NCBI GenBank assembly: GCA_016866815.1
Contig: VGKZ01000026.1
Location: 1-11,989, forward strand
DNA from: Candidatus Peregrinibacteria bacterium
GTDB taxonomy: Bacteria; Patescibacteriota; Gracilibacteria; Peribacterales; Peribacteraceae
DNA: 11,989 bases
Reading direction: 5' to 3'
Shown here: one piece after another, positions 1 through 5,659 of the stretch
Layout: the number at the start of each line of letters is the position of its first letter
Position numbering within the stretch: position 1 is the stretch's first letter
Translations under genes and position numbers: made by a program
The notes under the pieces: model-generated
What the model saw: the letters and a program-made list of their open reading frames with translations, nothing else
The model's database searches: none
Told to the model about the DNA's origin: nothing

Positions 1-1
1 C

Positions 2-532
2 AACGGGCTGCGTGTCACTTGCGAAGTCGCACCGCACCATCTGTTCCTCACGACGGAGGATTACGCGCAGCTCGGGGCATTCGGGAAAATGAATCCGCCG
101 CTTCGAGAACGCGAGCACCAGGAAGCACTCTGGGCAGGAATCGCCGACGGTACTGTCGACTGCATAGCGACGGACCATGCGCCTCACACGATCGAAGAGA
201 AGAAGAATCCCAATCCTCTCTTGGCGCCGAGCGGCGTTCCGGGCGTCGAAACCATGCTGCCACTGCTGCTCACTGTGGCTTCCGGCTCGTGGCCTGGTTC
301 GACCCTACGCCCTACGCCCTACACCCTCACCCATGACGATATCCGCCGTCTCTGTTTCGAAAACCCCAATCGCATCTTCGGTCTTGGAAAAAAGAAGGAC
401 GATGCCACGGTGACAATCGATACGGAAGCACTTTGGACTATCGAAGCTGCAAAGTTACACAGCAAATGCGGGTGGACGCCGTTCGAAGGTTGGAGGGTAC
501 AGGGAAAGGTTGTGGGGGTTGAAGGAGGGTAG
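2..532 (+). CDS. pyrC: Dihydroorotase, class I, C-terminal part (5' end outside the window)
   Basis: Catalyses the reversible cyclisation of N-carbamoyl-aspartate to dihydroorotate in cytosolic de novo pyrimidine synthesis. The frame is open from base 2, so 176 residues of a usually 420-450 residue enzyme are visible. Family marks seen are the EVAPHHL segment with metal-binding His, KMNPPLR, and the signature ATDHAPHT carrying the catalytic Asp. GVETMLPLLL, NPNRIFGL and the C-terminal TPFEGW-x-x-QGKVV follow in the usual order. Two oddities are visible. A loop of about 12 residues before THDDIRRL is encoded by tandem CCCTACG-like heptamers (303-330). The C-terminus ends at a TAG lying at the edge of a 9-bp repeat array, slightly earlier than many homologues. 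The next gene converges on it. The family call is firm; an allantoinase or hydantoinase is less likely because of ATDHAPHT with NPPLR. Confidence 0.93.
   Translation, partial: NGLRVTCEVAPHHLFLTTEDYAQLGAFGKMNPPLREREHQEALWAGIADGTVDCIATDHAPHTIEEKKNPNPLLAPSGVPGVETMLPLLLTVASGSWPGSTLRPTPYTLTHDDIRRLCFENPNRIFGLGKKKDDATVTIDTEALWTIEAAKLHSKCGWTPFEGWRVQGKVVGVEGG
303..330 (+). repeat. Tandem CCCTACG-type heptamers inside pyrC
   Basis: Four consecutive 7-bp units start at 303, 310, 317 and 324: CCCTACG twice exactly, then CCCTACA and the more divergent CCCTCAC. They lie inside the dihydroorotase frame and encode a Thr/Pro/Tyr/Leu-rich loop at a place where the family normally has a shorter linker before the conserved NP-x-R-IFGL segment. 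Four units make 28 bp, which is not a multiple of three, so the surrounding frame must have accommodated the array. Confidence 0.7.
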
Positions 533-648
533 AGGGGGACGAGGGGAACGAGGGTAGCAAGGGCAACGAGGGCAGCAAGGCGAACAAAGGCAGTACAGAA
601 AAATGCGCACATTGTTCCCTTGTAAACCTTGTACCCTTTGTTGCCCTT
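532..648. repeat. Inverted arrays of a degenerate 9-bp repeat; possible bidirectional terminator
   Basis: On the plus strand, nonamers of form RAGGGNRRC run from 532 to about 594 (seven units; the clearest are at 559-567 and 568-576). On the minus strand the same unit recurs from 648 down to 613 (four units). The arms 559-567 and 640-648 are perfect 9-bp complements, and pairing can extend over about 559-595 with 612-648 if G-U pairs and some mismatches are allowed. The array fills the gap between convergent pyrC and the amidohydrolase gene, where a terminator would be expected. No clear U-tract is seen, so the terminator role is inference. Confidence 0.6.
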
Positions 649-652
649 TTCC

Positions 653-1423
653 TTATTTCGCGCAGAACTTCTCGCAGAACGCATCGACCATCTTTTCCAT
701 GATGCCGTGGAACTCGTCCACCCGGGCCGGGATCGCCTTCAGCGTGTCTTCTTCGGTGTAGAGCCCCTGATTGATTTCAATCTGGATACCGGGGACGAGA
801 AACGGCGGAATACGCCTGCGGTGACAGTGGTGTCCGAGGATGTATTTGCCGGAATACGGAAAGTTGATGGAGACGCTGTAGCCGTGGTCTTCGAAGAAGC
901 TGCGGAAGAACACGGTGTGCTCTCTGGTGCAGGAAGAGAAATTCGCGTTGCCGAGATTGATGTCCGGGCGCTGGATACCGCTGTCGCGCCGGAGCTTTGG
1001 ACCATACGGGAGGAACGAGTGGCAGTCGATGAGGAACTGTACCTTGGGAATGCCTTCCTCCAGCGCGTCATGGAACGGTTGGTGGTACTTCACGATCAGC
1101 TCATCCATCACCTCCTGCGTCGGTTCCACGGTGTACACGCTGCTGCCGTCCCATGTCGTATGCACAGATACCCCCTCTGCGGAGAGTTCGTACTCCTTAC
1201 TGATGTCGTCGGGTGCGCGGTTCACGTCGACGATGACGCGCGAATACCCGTACTTCACGATGTGCACGTTCGAAATTGTGAAGATCTTATCCGTGTAGAG
1301 ATCCGTGTATCCCAGCAACTGCTTTGGCGAAAGCGCGACGATCTCCGCAACTTCTTCGGGGACAGTGGGACTGGCGTGCGGGATGGAGAGGAGAATCGGT
1401 CGGAGGGCACTGCGAGCACTCAT
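653..1423 (-). CDS. N-formylglutamate amidohydrolase family protein
   Basis: A 256-residue soluble protein of the N-formylglutamate amidohydrolase (FGase, HutG-like) family, metal-dependent hydrolases that release formate from N-formyl-glutamate or cleave related amides. Visible conserved blocks in order are SIPHAS (14-16 IPH), DLYTDKIF (41-48), DVNRAPDD (67-73), YHQPFHDAL (113-121, His114), LIDCHSF (131-137, Asp133/His135) and IQIEINQGLY (213-222, Glu216). Length is normal for the family. The ATG overlaps the TGA of the upstream channel gene in an ATGA, so translation is probably coupled. No other histidine-degradation gene is visible, so the real substrate is uncertain; a formylated or amidated small molecule or peptide is possible. 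Family confident, substrate unknown. Confidence 0.85.
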   Translation of the reverse strand: MSARSALRPILLSIPHASPTVPEEVAEIVALSPKQLLGYTDLYTDKIFTISNVHIVKYGYSRVIVDVNRAPDDISKEYELSAEGVSVHTTWDGSSVYTVEPTQEVMDELIVKYHQPFHDALEEGIPKVQFLIDCHSFLPYGPKLRRDSGIQRPDINLGNANFSSCTREHTVFFRSFFEDHGYSVSINFPYSGKYILGHHCHRRRIPPFLVPGIQIEINQGLYTEEDTLKAIPARVDEFHGIMEKMVDAFCEKFCAK

Positions 1424-2253
1424 GGGGTGATCACGGTGTACTTCTGCTGCAGGAATTGCGTTGCAGGGAGGACGGTCAACGTGCCGGAGACATCCAGTAC
1501 CACGCTCGTCAGTGTAAATTCCTTCACTGTGCCGGTCGTACCGTCGATCGACACATTCGATGACGGCGGAATCTGCCGTTTCACCTGCGAGCAGGCGACG
1601 ACGTTGTCCAGGACGGTGCGCGCACCGAAGGCCAGGCCCAGGCCGAACATCAGGAGCACCACGGACCCCAGTGTGATGATCGCATCGAGCACGTAGTCGA
1701 GTTCAAAGCCGATCTGGTCGAGTGCGGCGACGAAGACGAAAATGAGAACAACAGTCTGCACGGCACCTCCGATGGACTTTTTGTAGGCAACATTCACGTG
1801 TCCGAGCGCCTGGATCGTCAGGATCTGCAGCAACTTTGCGACGAGCATGCCAACGATGATGATGAGGACTGCAGCAATCACTTGCGGAATGAAATGCGCG
1901 ATGAGTGCGAGAGCGTAGCTCACCTGCGTCATGTGCAAGGTGTCTGCGGCAATGACGAGCGTGAAGAAGATGATGAGCCAGAATACGAGCAAACCGAGGA
2001 TCTCGCTCGCGGTCTTCCGGATGCCGAGATTCTTCAGGAAGGTGGAGAGCGGCGTTTTTGCGGCCAGCTTGTCGATGGCGAAAAATCCGAGGATCCACAG
2101 CACAATGTGATGGACCAGCACGGCGACCAACCATCCTGCGAACAGGAAGAGGATCGCGAGCAGCGCCTCGGGGAGAAGCACCGTCGCCTTTGTTATCGCT
2201 TCGGAGAACAAATTGGTCAATGTGGTACTGATACGGAGCATAATGTCGTTCAT
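1420..2253 (-). CDS. MscS-family small-conductance mechanosensitive channel-like protein, short form
   Basis: A 277-residue integral membrane protein with about five hydrophobic helices (roughly 24-57, 84-103, 115-148, 161-181, 186-210). The last helix contains a Gly/Ala-spaced GLGLAFGARTVLDNVVA, resembling the pore-lining TM3 of MscS. After it comes a short segment ending SIDGTTGTVKEFTLTSVVL and LTVLPATQFL, matching the MscS beta domain (typically GxxGTV ... IPN). The large C-terminal alpha/beta vestibule is absent: the protein stops right after the beta domain. Amphipathic repeats near 30-55 and 122-148 resemble the conserved TM-helix repeats found in this superfamily. It is expected to act as an osmotic release valve. 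It is the first gene of a two-gene minus-strand operon. The ATG is preceded at 7 nt by a TATACT hexamer, implying a very short leader. Confidence 0.8.
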   Translation of the reverse strand: MNDIMLRISTTLTNLFSEAITKATVLLPEALLAILFLFAGWLVAVLVHHIVLWILGFFAIDKLAAKTPLSTFLKNLGIRKTASEILGLLVFWLIIFFTLVIAADTLHMTQVSYALALIAHFIPQVIAAVLIIIVGMLVAKLLQILTIQALGHVNVAYKKSIGGAVQTVVLIFVFVAALDQIGFELDYVLDAIITLGSVVLLMFGLGLAFGARTVLDNVVACSQVKRQIPPSSNVSIDGTTGTVKEFTLTSVVLDVSGTLTVLPATQFLQQKYTVITP

Positions 2254-2260
2254 GCGAAGC

Positions 2261-2289
2261 AGTATAACACACCTTTTAGCCTGCTTCTA
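2261..2289 (-). promoter_or_regulatory. Putative promoter of the MscS-like/amidohydrolase operon
   Basis: The minus strand reads TATACT at 2266-2261 (5 of 6 to TATAAT), 7 nt before the ATG at 2253. A weak -35 (TAGAAG, 2289-2284) lies 17 bp upstream. Transcription would start within a few bases of the ATG and no Shine-Dalgarno is present, so the mRNA is predicted to be leaderless or nearly so. Confidence 0.5.
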
Positions 2290-2336
2290 AGCCAAAAACA
2301 GAAGGTGTATGTTTAACTTGACCTTGTGGAAGGTGT
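2269..2336. promoter_or_regulatory. Three copies of AAGGTGT in a divergent promoter region (possible operator)
   Basis: The heptamer AAGGTGT occurs twice on the plus strand (2302-2308 and 2330-2336, 28 bp apart) and once inverted (ACACCTT, 2269-2275). The inverted copy sits next to the minus-strand -10; the last direct copy lies in the -35/-10 spacer of the plus-strand promoter. Such placement would suit a regulator acting on both divergent genes. No known box is recognised. Confidence 0.35.
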
Positions 2337-2345
2337 CTCTAGAAT
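2318..2345 (+). promoter_or_regulatory. Putative sigma-70-type promoter of the TraR/DksA-like gene
   Basis: TTGACC (2318-2323), a 16-bp spacer and TAGAAT (2340-2345) are each 5 of 6 to consensus. The predicted start, near 2352, is about 5 nt before the ATG at 2357. This favours that ATG over the in-frame ATG at 2309, which lies upstream of the promoter. Confidence 0.6.
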
Positions 2346-2356
2346 CTCCCCAACTT

Positions 2357-2737
2357 ATGAGAAAAGTAGAGACATCTGGGGATGGTCATGTATCAGAGCA
2401 AGGATCAAGGTTTTCGGATGCGACAATCCAGCGCCTGCAGAAGCAACTCGCTCACATGCAGTCGACTACAAAGAATACCGACATACTTGCCGACGTGGCA
2501 TATGCCCTCGAAGAAATACGCAGGGGCACCTATAACGGTATTTGTAATGTCTGTGGTGAGGAAATACCTTTCACGCGGTTGGTAGTAGTCCCGTACGCAC
2601 AGCATTGCATGCCGTGTCAGGTGCGTCTTGAATTATCGGAGTTGGGCCACCAAGGCCGCTCTGCAGCGCACTGGAGCCGAGTTGCAGGCGATGAAGCGCC
2701 AGATCATGTAGATCATAGAAGTGTGGCTGCTGACTGA
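2357..2737 (+). CDS. TraR/DksA-type C4 zinc-finger protein
   Basis: A 126-residue protein with a helical N-terminal half (about 20-57) followed by a DksA/TraR zinc finger: GTYNGIC-NVC at Cys63/Cys66 and HC-MPC at Cys84/Cys87, spaced by GEEIPFTRLVVVPYAQ. The run LEEIRRGTYNGIC is typical of the family (usually IDRGTYGIC). Members bind the RNA polymerase secondary channel and modulate initiation; short members like this one are often of unproven function. The C-terminal tail (about 95-126) is not family-like. The start at 2357 is chosen because a good promoter lies just upstream; the frame is open to an ATG at 2309, which would add 16 residues. Its TGA stop abuts the TGA of the convergent HAD gene, forming TGATCA with no spacer. 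Confidence 0.82.
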   Translation: MRKVETSGDGHVSEQGSRFSDATIQRLQKQLAHMQSTTKNTDILADVAYALEEIRRGTYNGICNVCGEEIPFTRLVVVPYAQHCMPCQVRLELSELGHQGRSAAHWSRVAGDEAPDHVDHRSVAAD

Positions 2738-3430
2738 TCAGGGAACAGTGCCGAGAGCTGTACGAAGATCGGAAACGGTTTTCACCGTGCTCTGTAGAGC
2801 ATGAGGCGTGTAGTCGTGCGGAACGAGGATGAAATCCATTCCCACCACTGTTGCCGCATCGCGGTCGAACGGCATGTCGCCGATGTAGAGACACTGCTCC
2901 GGTGCTGTGCCGAACTTCTCTATACACATCCGTAGTCCGTGTGCCTTGTTGTCGAAGTCGTCGTCTGTCAGGAGAACATCGACAGAGGAGGACAGCGGCA
3001 GGCGTTCGTCTATCGCATGCACGTAACTTCTGTGCGATCCGGTCACGATCCCGATGGGGAGTTTTCCTCGCAGGGATGCAAGAATATCTTTTGCGCCCGA
3101 TACCCATTCAATCTGTGAGCGCAGGTACTGTTCGTAGCGGCGGTCGCGTTCGGCGCGGATTTCTTTTTCCAGTGACGAATCAACACCGAGCCATTCCAAC
3201 CACTCGCGCAACGGTACTCCCTTCGGGTAGAACTCACGAAATTGTGCGGCCGTGAACGCGATGCCGCGCGGGCCGAATGTATCGTGGTACGCCTGTTCCC
3301 AGAATTTCGGAGAATCGATCAGCGTACCGTCGAGATCAAAGAGGATAGCTTTGGTACGAAGCGGCAAGCGATAAGCGGAAAGATGTAAGAAGCGTAAAGC
3401 TTTTATCTGATGTCTTACAGCTTTTTTCAT
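2738..3430 (-). CDS. HAD-family hydrolase (subfamily IA-like phosphatase)
   Basis: A cytosolic phosphohydrolase of the haloacid dehalogenase superfamily. With the ATG at 3430, motifs are FDLDGTLIDS (31-40, nucleophile and acid Asp), VTGS (129-132, motif II), an Asn-Lys near 161-162 (motif III) and IGDMPFDRDAA (183-193, motif IV Asp pair). A helical cap of about 65 residues follows motif I, as in phosphoglycolate phosphatase and beta-phosphoglucomutase relatives. The substrate cannot be deduced. The first roughly 25 residues precede the usual family start and are encoded by a degenerate heptamer array; a TTG at 3367 would give a conventional N-terminus only four residues before KAILFDLDG. The frame also stays open to a GTG at 3454. 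The gene lies 84 bp downstream of rnj on the same strand and may be co-transcribed with it. Confidence 0.83.
   Translation of the reverse strand: MKKAVRHQIKALRFLHLSAYRLPLRTKAILFDLDGTLIDSPKFWEQAYHDTFGPRGIAFTAAQFREFYPKGVPLREWLEWLGVDSSLEKEIRAERDRRYEQYLRSQIEWVSGAKDILASLRGKLPIGIVTGSHRSYVHAIDERLPLSSSVDVLLTDDDFDNKAHGLRMCIEKFGTAPEQCLYIGDMPFDRDAATVVGMDFILVPHDYTPHALQSTVKTVSDLRTALGTVP
3357..3425. repeat. Degenerate 7-bp repeat array, partly inverted, over the 5' end of the HAD gene
   Basis: On the plus strand AAGCNNN-like heptamers run from about 3357 to 3391 (AAGCGGC, AAGCGAT, AAGCGGA and two more). From 3425 downwards the same unit is read on the minus strand (AAGCTGT, AAGACAT, then AAGC again). The two halves are imperfect inverted repeats. 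In the minus-strand reading frame the array encodes the non-conserved N-terminal extension of the HAD protein. Confidence 0.6.
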
Positions 3431-3475
3431 ACTTCCGCAAAAAGCCGTACACACTTGTGCGCAGCTCTTTGTCGT

Positions 3476-3515
3476 ATTACCTATAGCTTATAGCTTACGT
3501 CTTATAGCTTTCTCT
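3476..3515 (-). repeat. AAGCTAT heptamer array directly after rnj
   Basis: On the minus strand, 7-bp units start at 3510, 3503, 3496 and 3489 (AAGCTAT three times, AAGACGT once), with degenerate flanking units. The array begins at the rnj stop codon (3517-3515), the same placement as the array at 7597-7631. Confidence 0.7.
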
Positions 3516-5365
3516 TACACTTCCACAATGAACGGAATCACCATCGGCTCTCTGTCCAACTTCTTATCGAAGTAGCGGTAGAGCCCGCCCACGATGGCAC
3601 GCTTGAGCGCCTTGCGGTCGGTCTCACCGCGGTCGACGGCTTCCTGATAGGCCTTCTTCGACCGCTCGATGACTTCGCGGGTGATGGTGTCCTGTTCGCT
3701 TCCGTACACGAGGCCGCGGGTGAGGATGTCCGGATCGCCGACGATGCGCTTGCTCTCTGCGTAGACGCGGAGCACCACGATGACGGCACCGGATTTACTC
3801 ATGATCTGACGGTCGCGGATGACGCGCTGGCCTTCGCCTGCCGCGCCGCCCTTGCCGTCGATGATGACGTCGTGCATCTCGAATTTCTGCTTGCTCTTGC
3901 GGGCTGTCCCCGCAGAATCGAACTCGAGAATTTCACCGTTCGCCATCAGGTGAATCTGGTTTTCCGGATATCCGATCTTCCGTGCGAGGTCCGCGTGCGC
4001 CGTGCGCATGGCGGGTTCGCCGTGTTCCGGGATGATATGCTTGGGCTTCAGAAGTCTGTGCATCAGGAGGATATCCTCCGCATTGCCGTGGCCCGTCACG
4101 TGGAGCGCGAGCTCCGCGTTGGTCTTCACGATGGCGCCCTGCAGATGCAGGTTATTGATGACCTTTGCAACCGAACGCTCGTTACCGATGATCGGGTTGC
4201 TGCTGAGGATCACCGTATCGCCTTTTTTTACGGCGATGTGACGGTGCGTACCGAGACCGATGCGTGCGAGACCGGCCATCTCTTCCCCCTGGCTGCCCGT
4301 GGTAATGATGACCGTTTCGTTATCGGGAACTTTCTCCATGCCCGGGCCGACCTTTCGGATGAGGCCGCGCGGCGCTTTGATGTACCCGAGGTTTTCGGCG
4401 ATCTCGATGTTGCTCTCCATACTGCGTCCGGAGATGAAGACTTTCCTGTTGAAGGTCTTCGAGTGTTCGATGACCTGCTGCAGGCGGTTGAGGAGAGAGG
4501 AGAACGTGGAGACGATCACTCTGCCCTTCGCATCGCGAATGAGGTTGAGCAATGTCTGGCTGATTTCCGCTTCGCTCTTACTGTGTCCCGGTTTCTGGGC
4601 ATTGGTAGAGTCACCGATGACGGCGAGCACTCCTTTCTCTCCCAGCTCTGCGAGGCGCTGGAAGTCGGCGGGCGCTTCATTCATCGGCGTGAGGTCAAAC
4701 TTGTAGTCCCCCGTGTGCACGATGACGCCGTAGGGCGTGTGCAGGGCGACGGCAGCGCTGTCGGGAATACTGTGGGTGACCTTCAGGAACTCCACTTCGA
4801 CTTTGCCGATACGGGTTTTCTGGCGGTACGGAACCACATTGAGTTGCGACTTGCCAGTGAGGTGTTCCTCTTCCAGGCGCTTCTTCACGAAGGCCATAGT
4901 GAGTTTTGTGCCGAAGCACTGCGGAAATTTCAGTGCTGGCAGCAGGTGCTGCACGGCGCCGATATGGTCGAGGTGCCCGTGGGTAAAAATAACCGCTTTG
5001 ATACGATTTTCCTTACCCTTCAGAGGCGTGATGTCCGGAATGAGGTAATCGATACCGAGCATGTCTTCGTCCGGAAACTGGAGTCCCAGATCGATGATGT
5101 ATATATCCTCATCCACTTCAATGACGAAGCAGTTCCGACCGACCTGCTCGAACCCACCGAGAGGGTATGCGCGGATCTTCGTATCGCGGTTGGCAACGGG
5201 CTGCTGCTGCGGTTGCGCTTGCCCAGCAGGAGGGTGCTGTCCAACAGGACGACGGTCGCCTCGCCAGCCGCGCCGTCTGCGGTTCCTGCCCTGAAAGCCG
5301 CCTCCCTGAGGACGTGGCTGCTGCGGTTGAGGCTGTGCCTTCAACCAATCTCCGATGTTTTTCAT
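3515..5365 (-). CDS. rnj: Ribonuclease J with an arginine/glutamine-rich N-terminal tail
   Basis: A 616-residue metallo-beta-lactamase/beta-CASP ribonuclease with 5'-3' exonuclease and endonuclease activity in mRNA decay and rRNA maturation. Visible metal and catalytic motifs are HGHLDHIG (129-136), THSIPDS (197-203), HTGDYKFD (217-224), GDSTNA (251-256), SGRSM (312-316), HVTGHGNAED (422-431) and PEHGE (446-450); the C-terminal RNase J domain ends with MVIPFIVEV. The core starts near residue 62 (TKIRAYPLGG). The first 60 residues hold a low-complexity stretch rich in Gln, Pro, Gly and Arg, with an RRRR run at about 29-32. The ATG at 5365 is preferred to a TTG at 5428 because MKNIGDWLK begins the plausible protein. 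No Shine-Dalgarno is seen. The gene is divergent from the PP2C-like gene. Confidence 0.95.
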   Translation of the reverse strand: MKNIGDWLKAQPQPQQPRPQGGGFQGRNRRRRGWRGDRRPVGQHPPAGQAQPQQQPVANRDTKIRAYPLGGFEQVGRNCFVIEVDEDIYIIDLGLQFPDEDMLGIDYLIPDITPLKGKENRIKAVIFTHGHLDHIGAVQHLLPALKFPQCFGTKLTMAFVKKRLEEEHLTGKSQLNVVPYRQKTRIGKVEVEFLKVTHSIPDSAAVALHTPYGVIVHTGDYKFDLTPMNEAPADFQRLAELGEKGVLAVIGDSTNAQKPGHSKSEAEISQTLLNLIRDAKGRVIVSTFSSLLNRLQQVIEHSKTFNRKVFISGRSMESNIEIAENLGYIKAPRGLIRKVGPGMEKVPDNETVIITTGSQGEEMAGLARIGLGTHRHIAVKKGDTVILSSNPIIGNERSVAKVINNLHLQGAIVKTNAELALHVTGHGNAEDILLMHRLLKPKHIIPEHGEPAMRTAHADLARKIGYPENQIHLMANGEILEFDSAGTARKSKQKFEMHDVIIDGKGGAAGEGQRVIRDRQIMSKSGAVIVVLRVYAESKRIVGDPDILTRGLVYGSEQDTITREVIERSKKAYQEAVDRGETDRKALKRAIVGGLYRYFDKKLDREPMVIPFIVEV

Positions 5366-5399
5366 TTCAGTACTATTGGAATAAAACGAATACACACAC

Positions 5400-5428
5400 A
5401 GTGTACTCCCACAGGCGTGCAATAGCAA
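5400..5428 (-). promoter_or_regulatory. Possible rnj promoter
   Basis: The minus strand has TTGCTA (5428-5423), a 17-bp spacer and TACACT (5405-5400, 4 of 6 to consensus). The predicted start is about 28 nt before the ATG at 5365. The match is moderate. Confidence 0.3.
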
Positions 5429-5472
5429 GCTTCGTTTGTCGAATAGTCATTTTTTTGGCTTCAGATAAATGA

Positions 5473-5490
5473 ATTTTTACCTGTAAAAAT
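5473..5490. promoter_or_regulatory. 18-bp palindrome in the divergent gap between rnj and the PP2C-like gene
   Basis: ATTTTTAC and GTAAAAAT are perfect 8-bp inverted repeats separated by CT. The site is AT-rich in an otherwise GC-rich region and lies upstream of both divergent genes, so an operator is plausible. It could also be a small hairpin. The regulator is unknown. Confidence 0.4.
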
Positions 5491-5570
5491 CTGTTGTGTA
5501 GATCCGATGCACGATGTTCTGCAGTAGTCACGGTGAGCGGTGGTGAGGGATGACAGAGGTACACCGCAAA

Positions 5571-5609
5571 CCTCGCAGACCTGCCTACCGGCAGGCAGGC
5601 CTCGCAGAC
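5571..5609. repeat. 19-bp GC-rich palindrome between 10-bp direct repeats
   Basis: CCTCGCAGAC occurs at 5571-5580 and 5600-5609. Between them lies CTGCCTACCGGCAGGCAGG (5581-5599), whose first 18 bases are a palindrome apart from one A/C mismatch pair. The arrangement looks like a tiny inserted element with a target duplication. The rest of the 294-bp gap 5366-5659 holds only this, the AT-rich palindrome and the possible rnj promoter. Confidence 0.6.
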
Positions 5610-5659
5610 ATCATTGTCCTTGCCGATCTCCTCCTCTTTGCAGTACCCTGTCCCCCCGT

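Noticed and set aside
629..1696. Long plus-strand open frame (355 codons) across the amidohydrolase and channel genes
   Set aside because: It is antisense to two proteins with clear family motifs; its own translation shows no family features and is a by-product of GC-rich codon use.
3357..3515. CRISPR array
   Set aside because: The repeats are 7 bp, tandem without spacers, and degenerate; no cas gene is nearby.
3872..5425. Long plus-strand open frame (517 codons) opposite ribonuclease J
   Set aside because: It mirrors the RNase J codons; all conserved motifs are on the minus strand.
5373..5564. Small minus-strand ORF (63 codons) upstream of rnj
   Set aside because: It overlaps the possible rnj promoter and both palindromic sites and has no family features.
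5540..5659. Upstream extension of the PP2C-like protein to 5540
   Set aside because: It would translate the 10-bp direct repeat and the palindrome into a Cys/Pro/Arg-rich stretch unlike the rest of the protein; the ATG at 5660 is more plausible.
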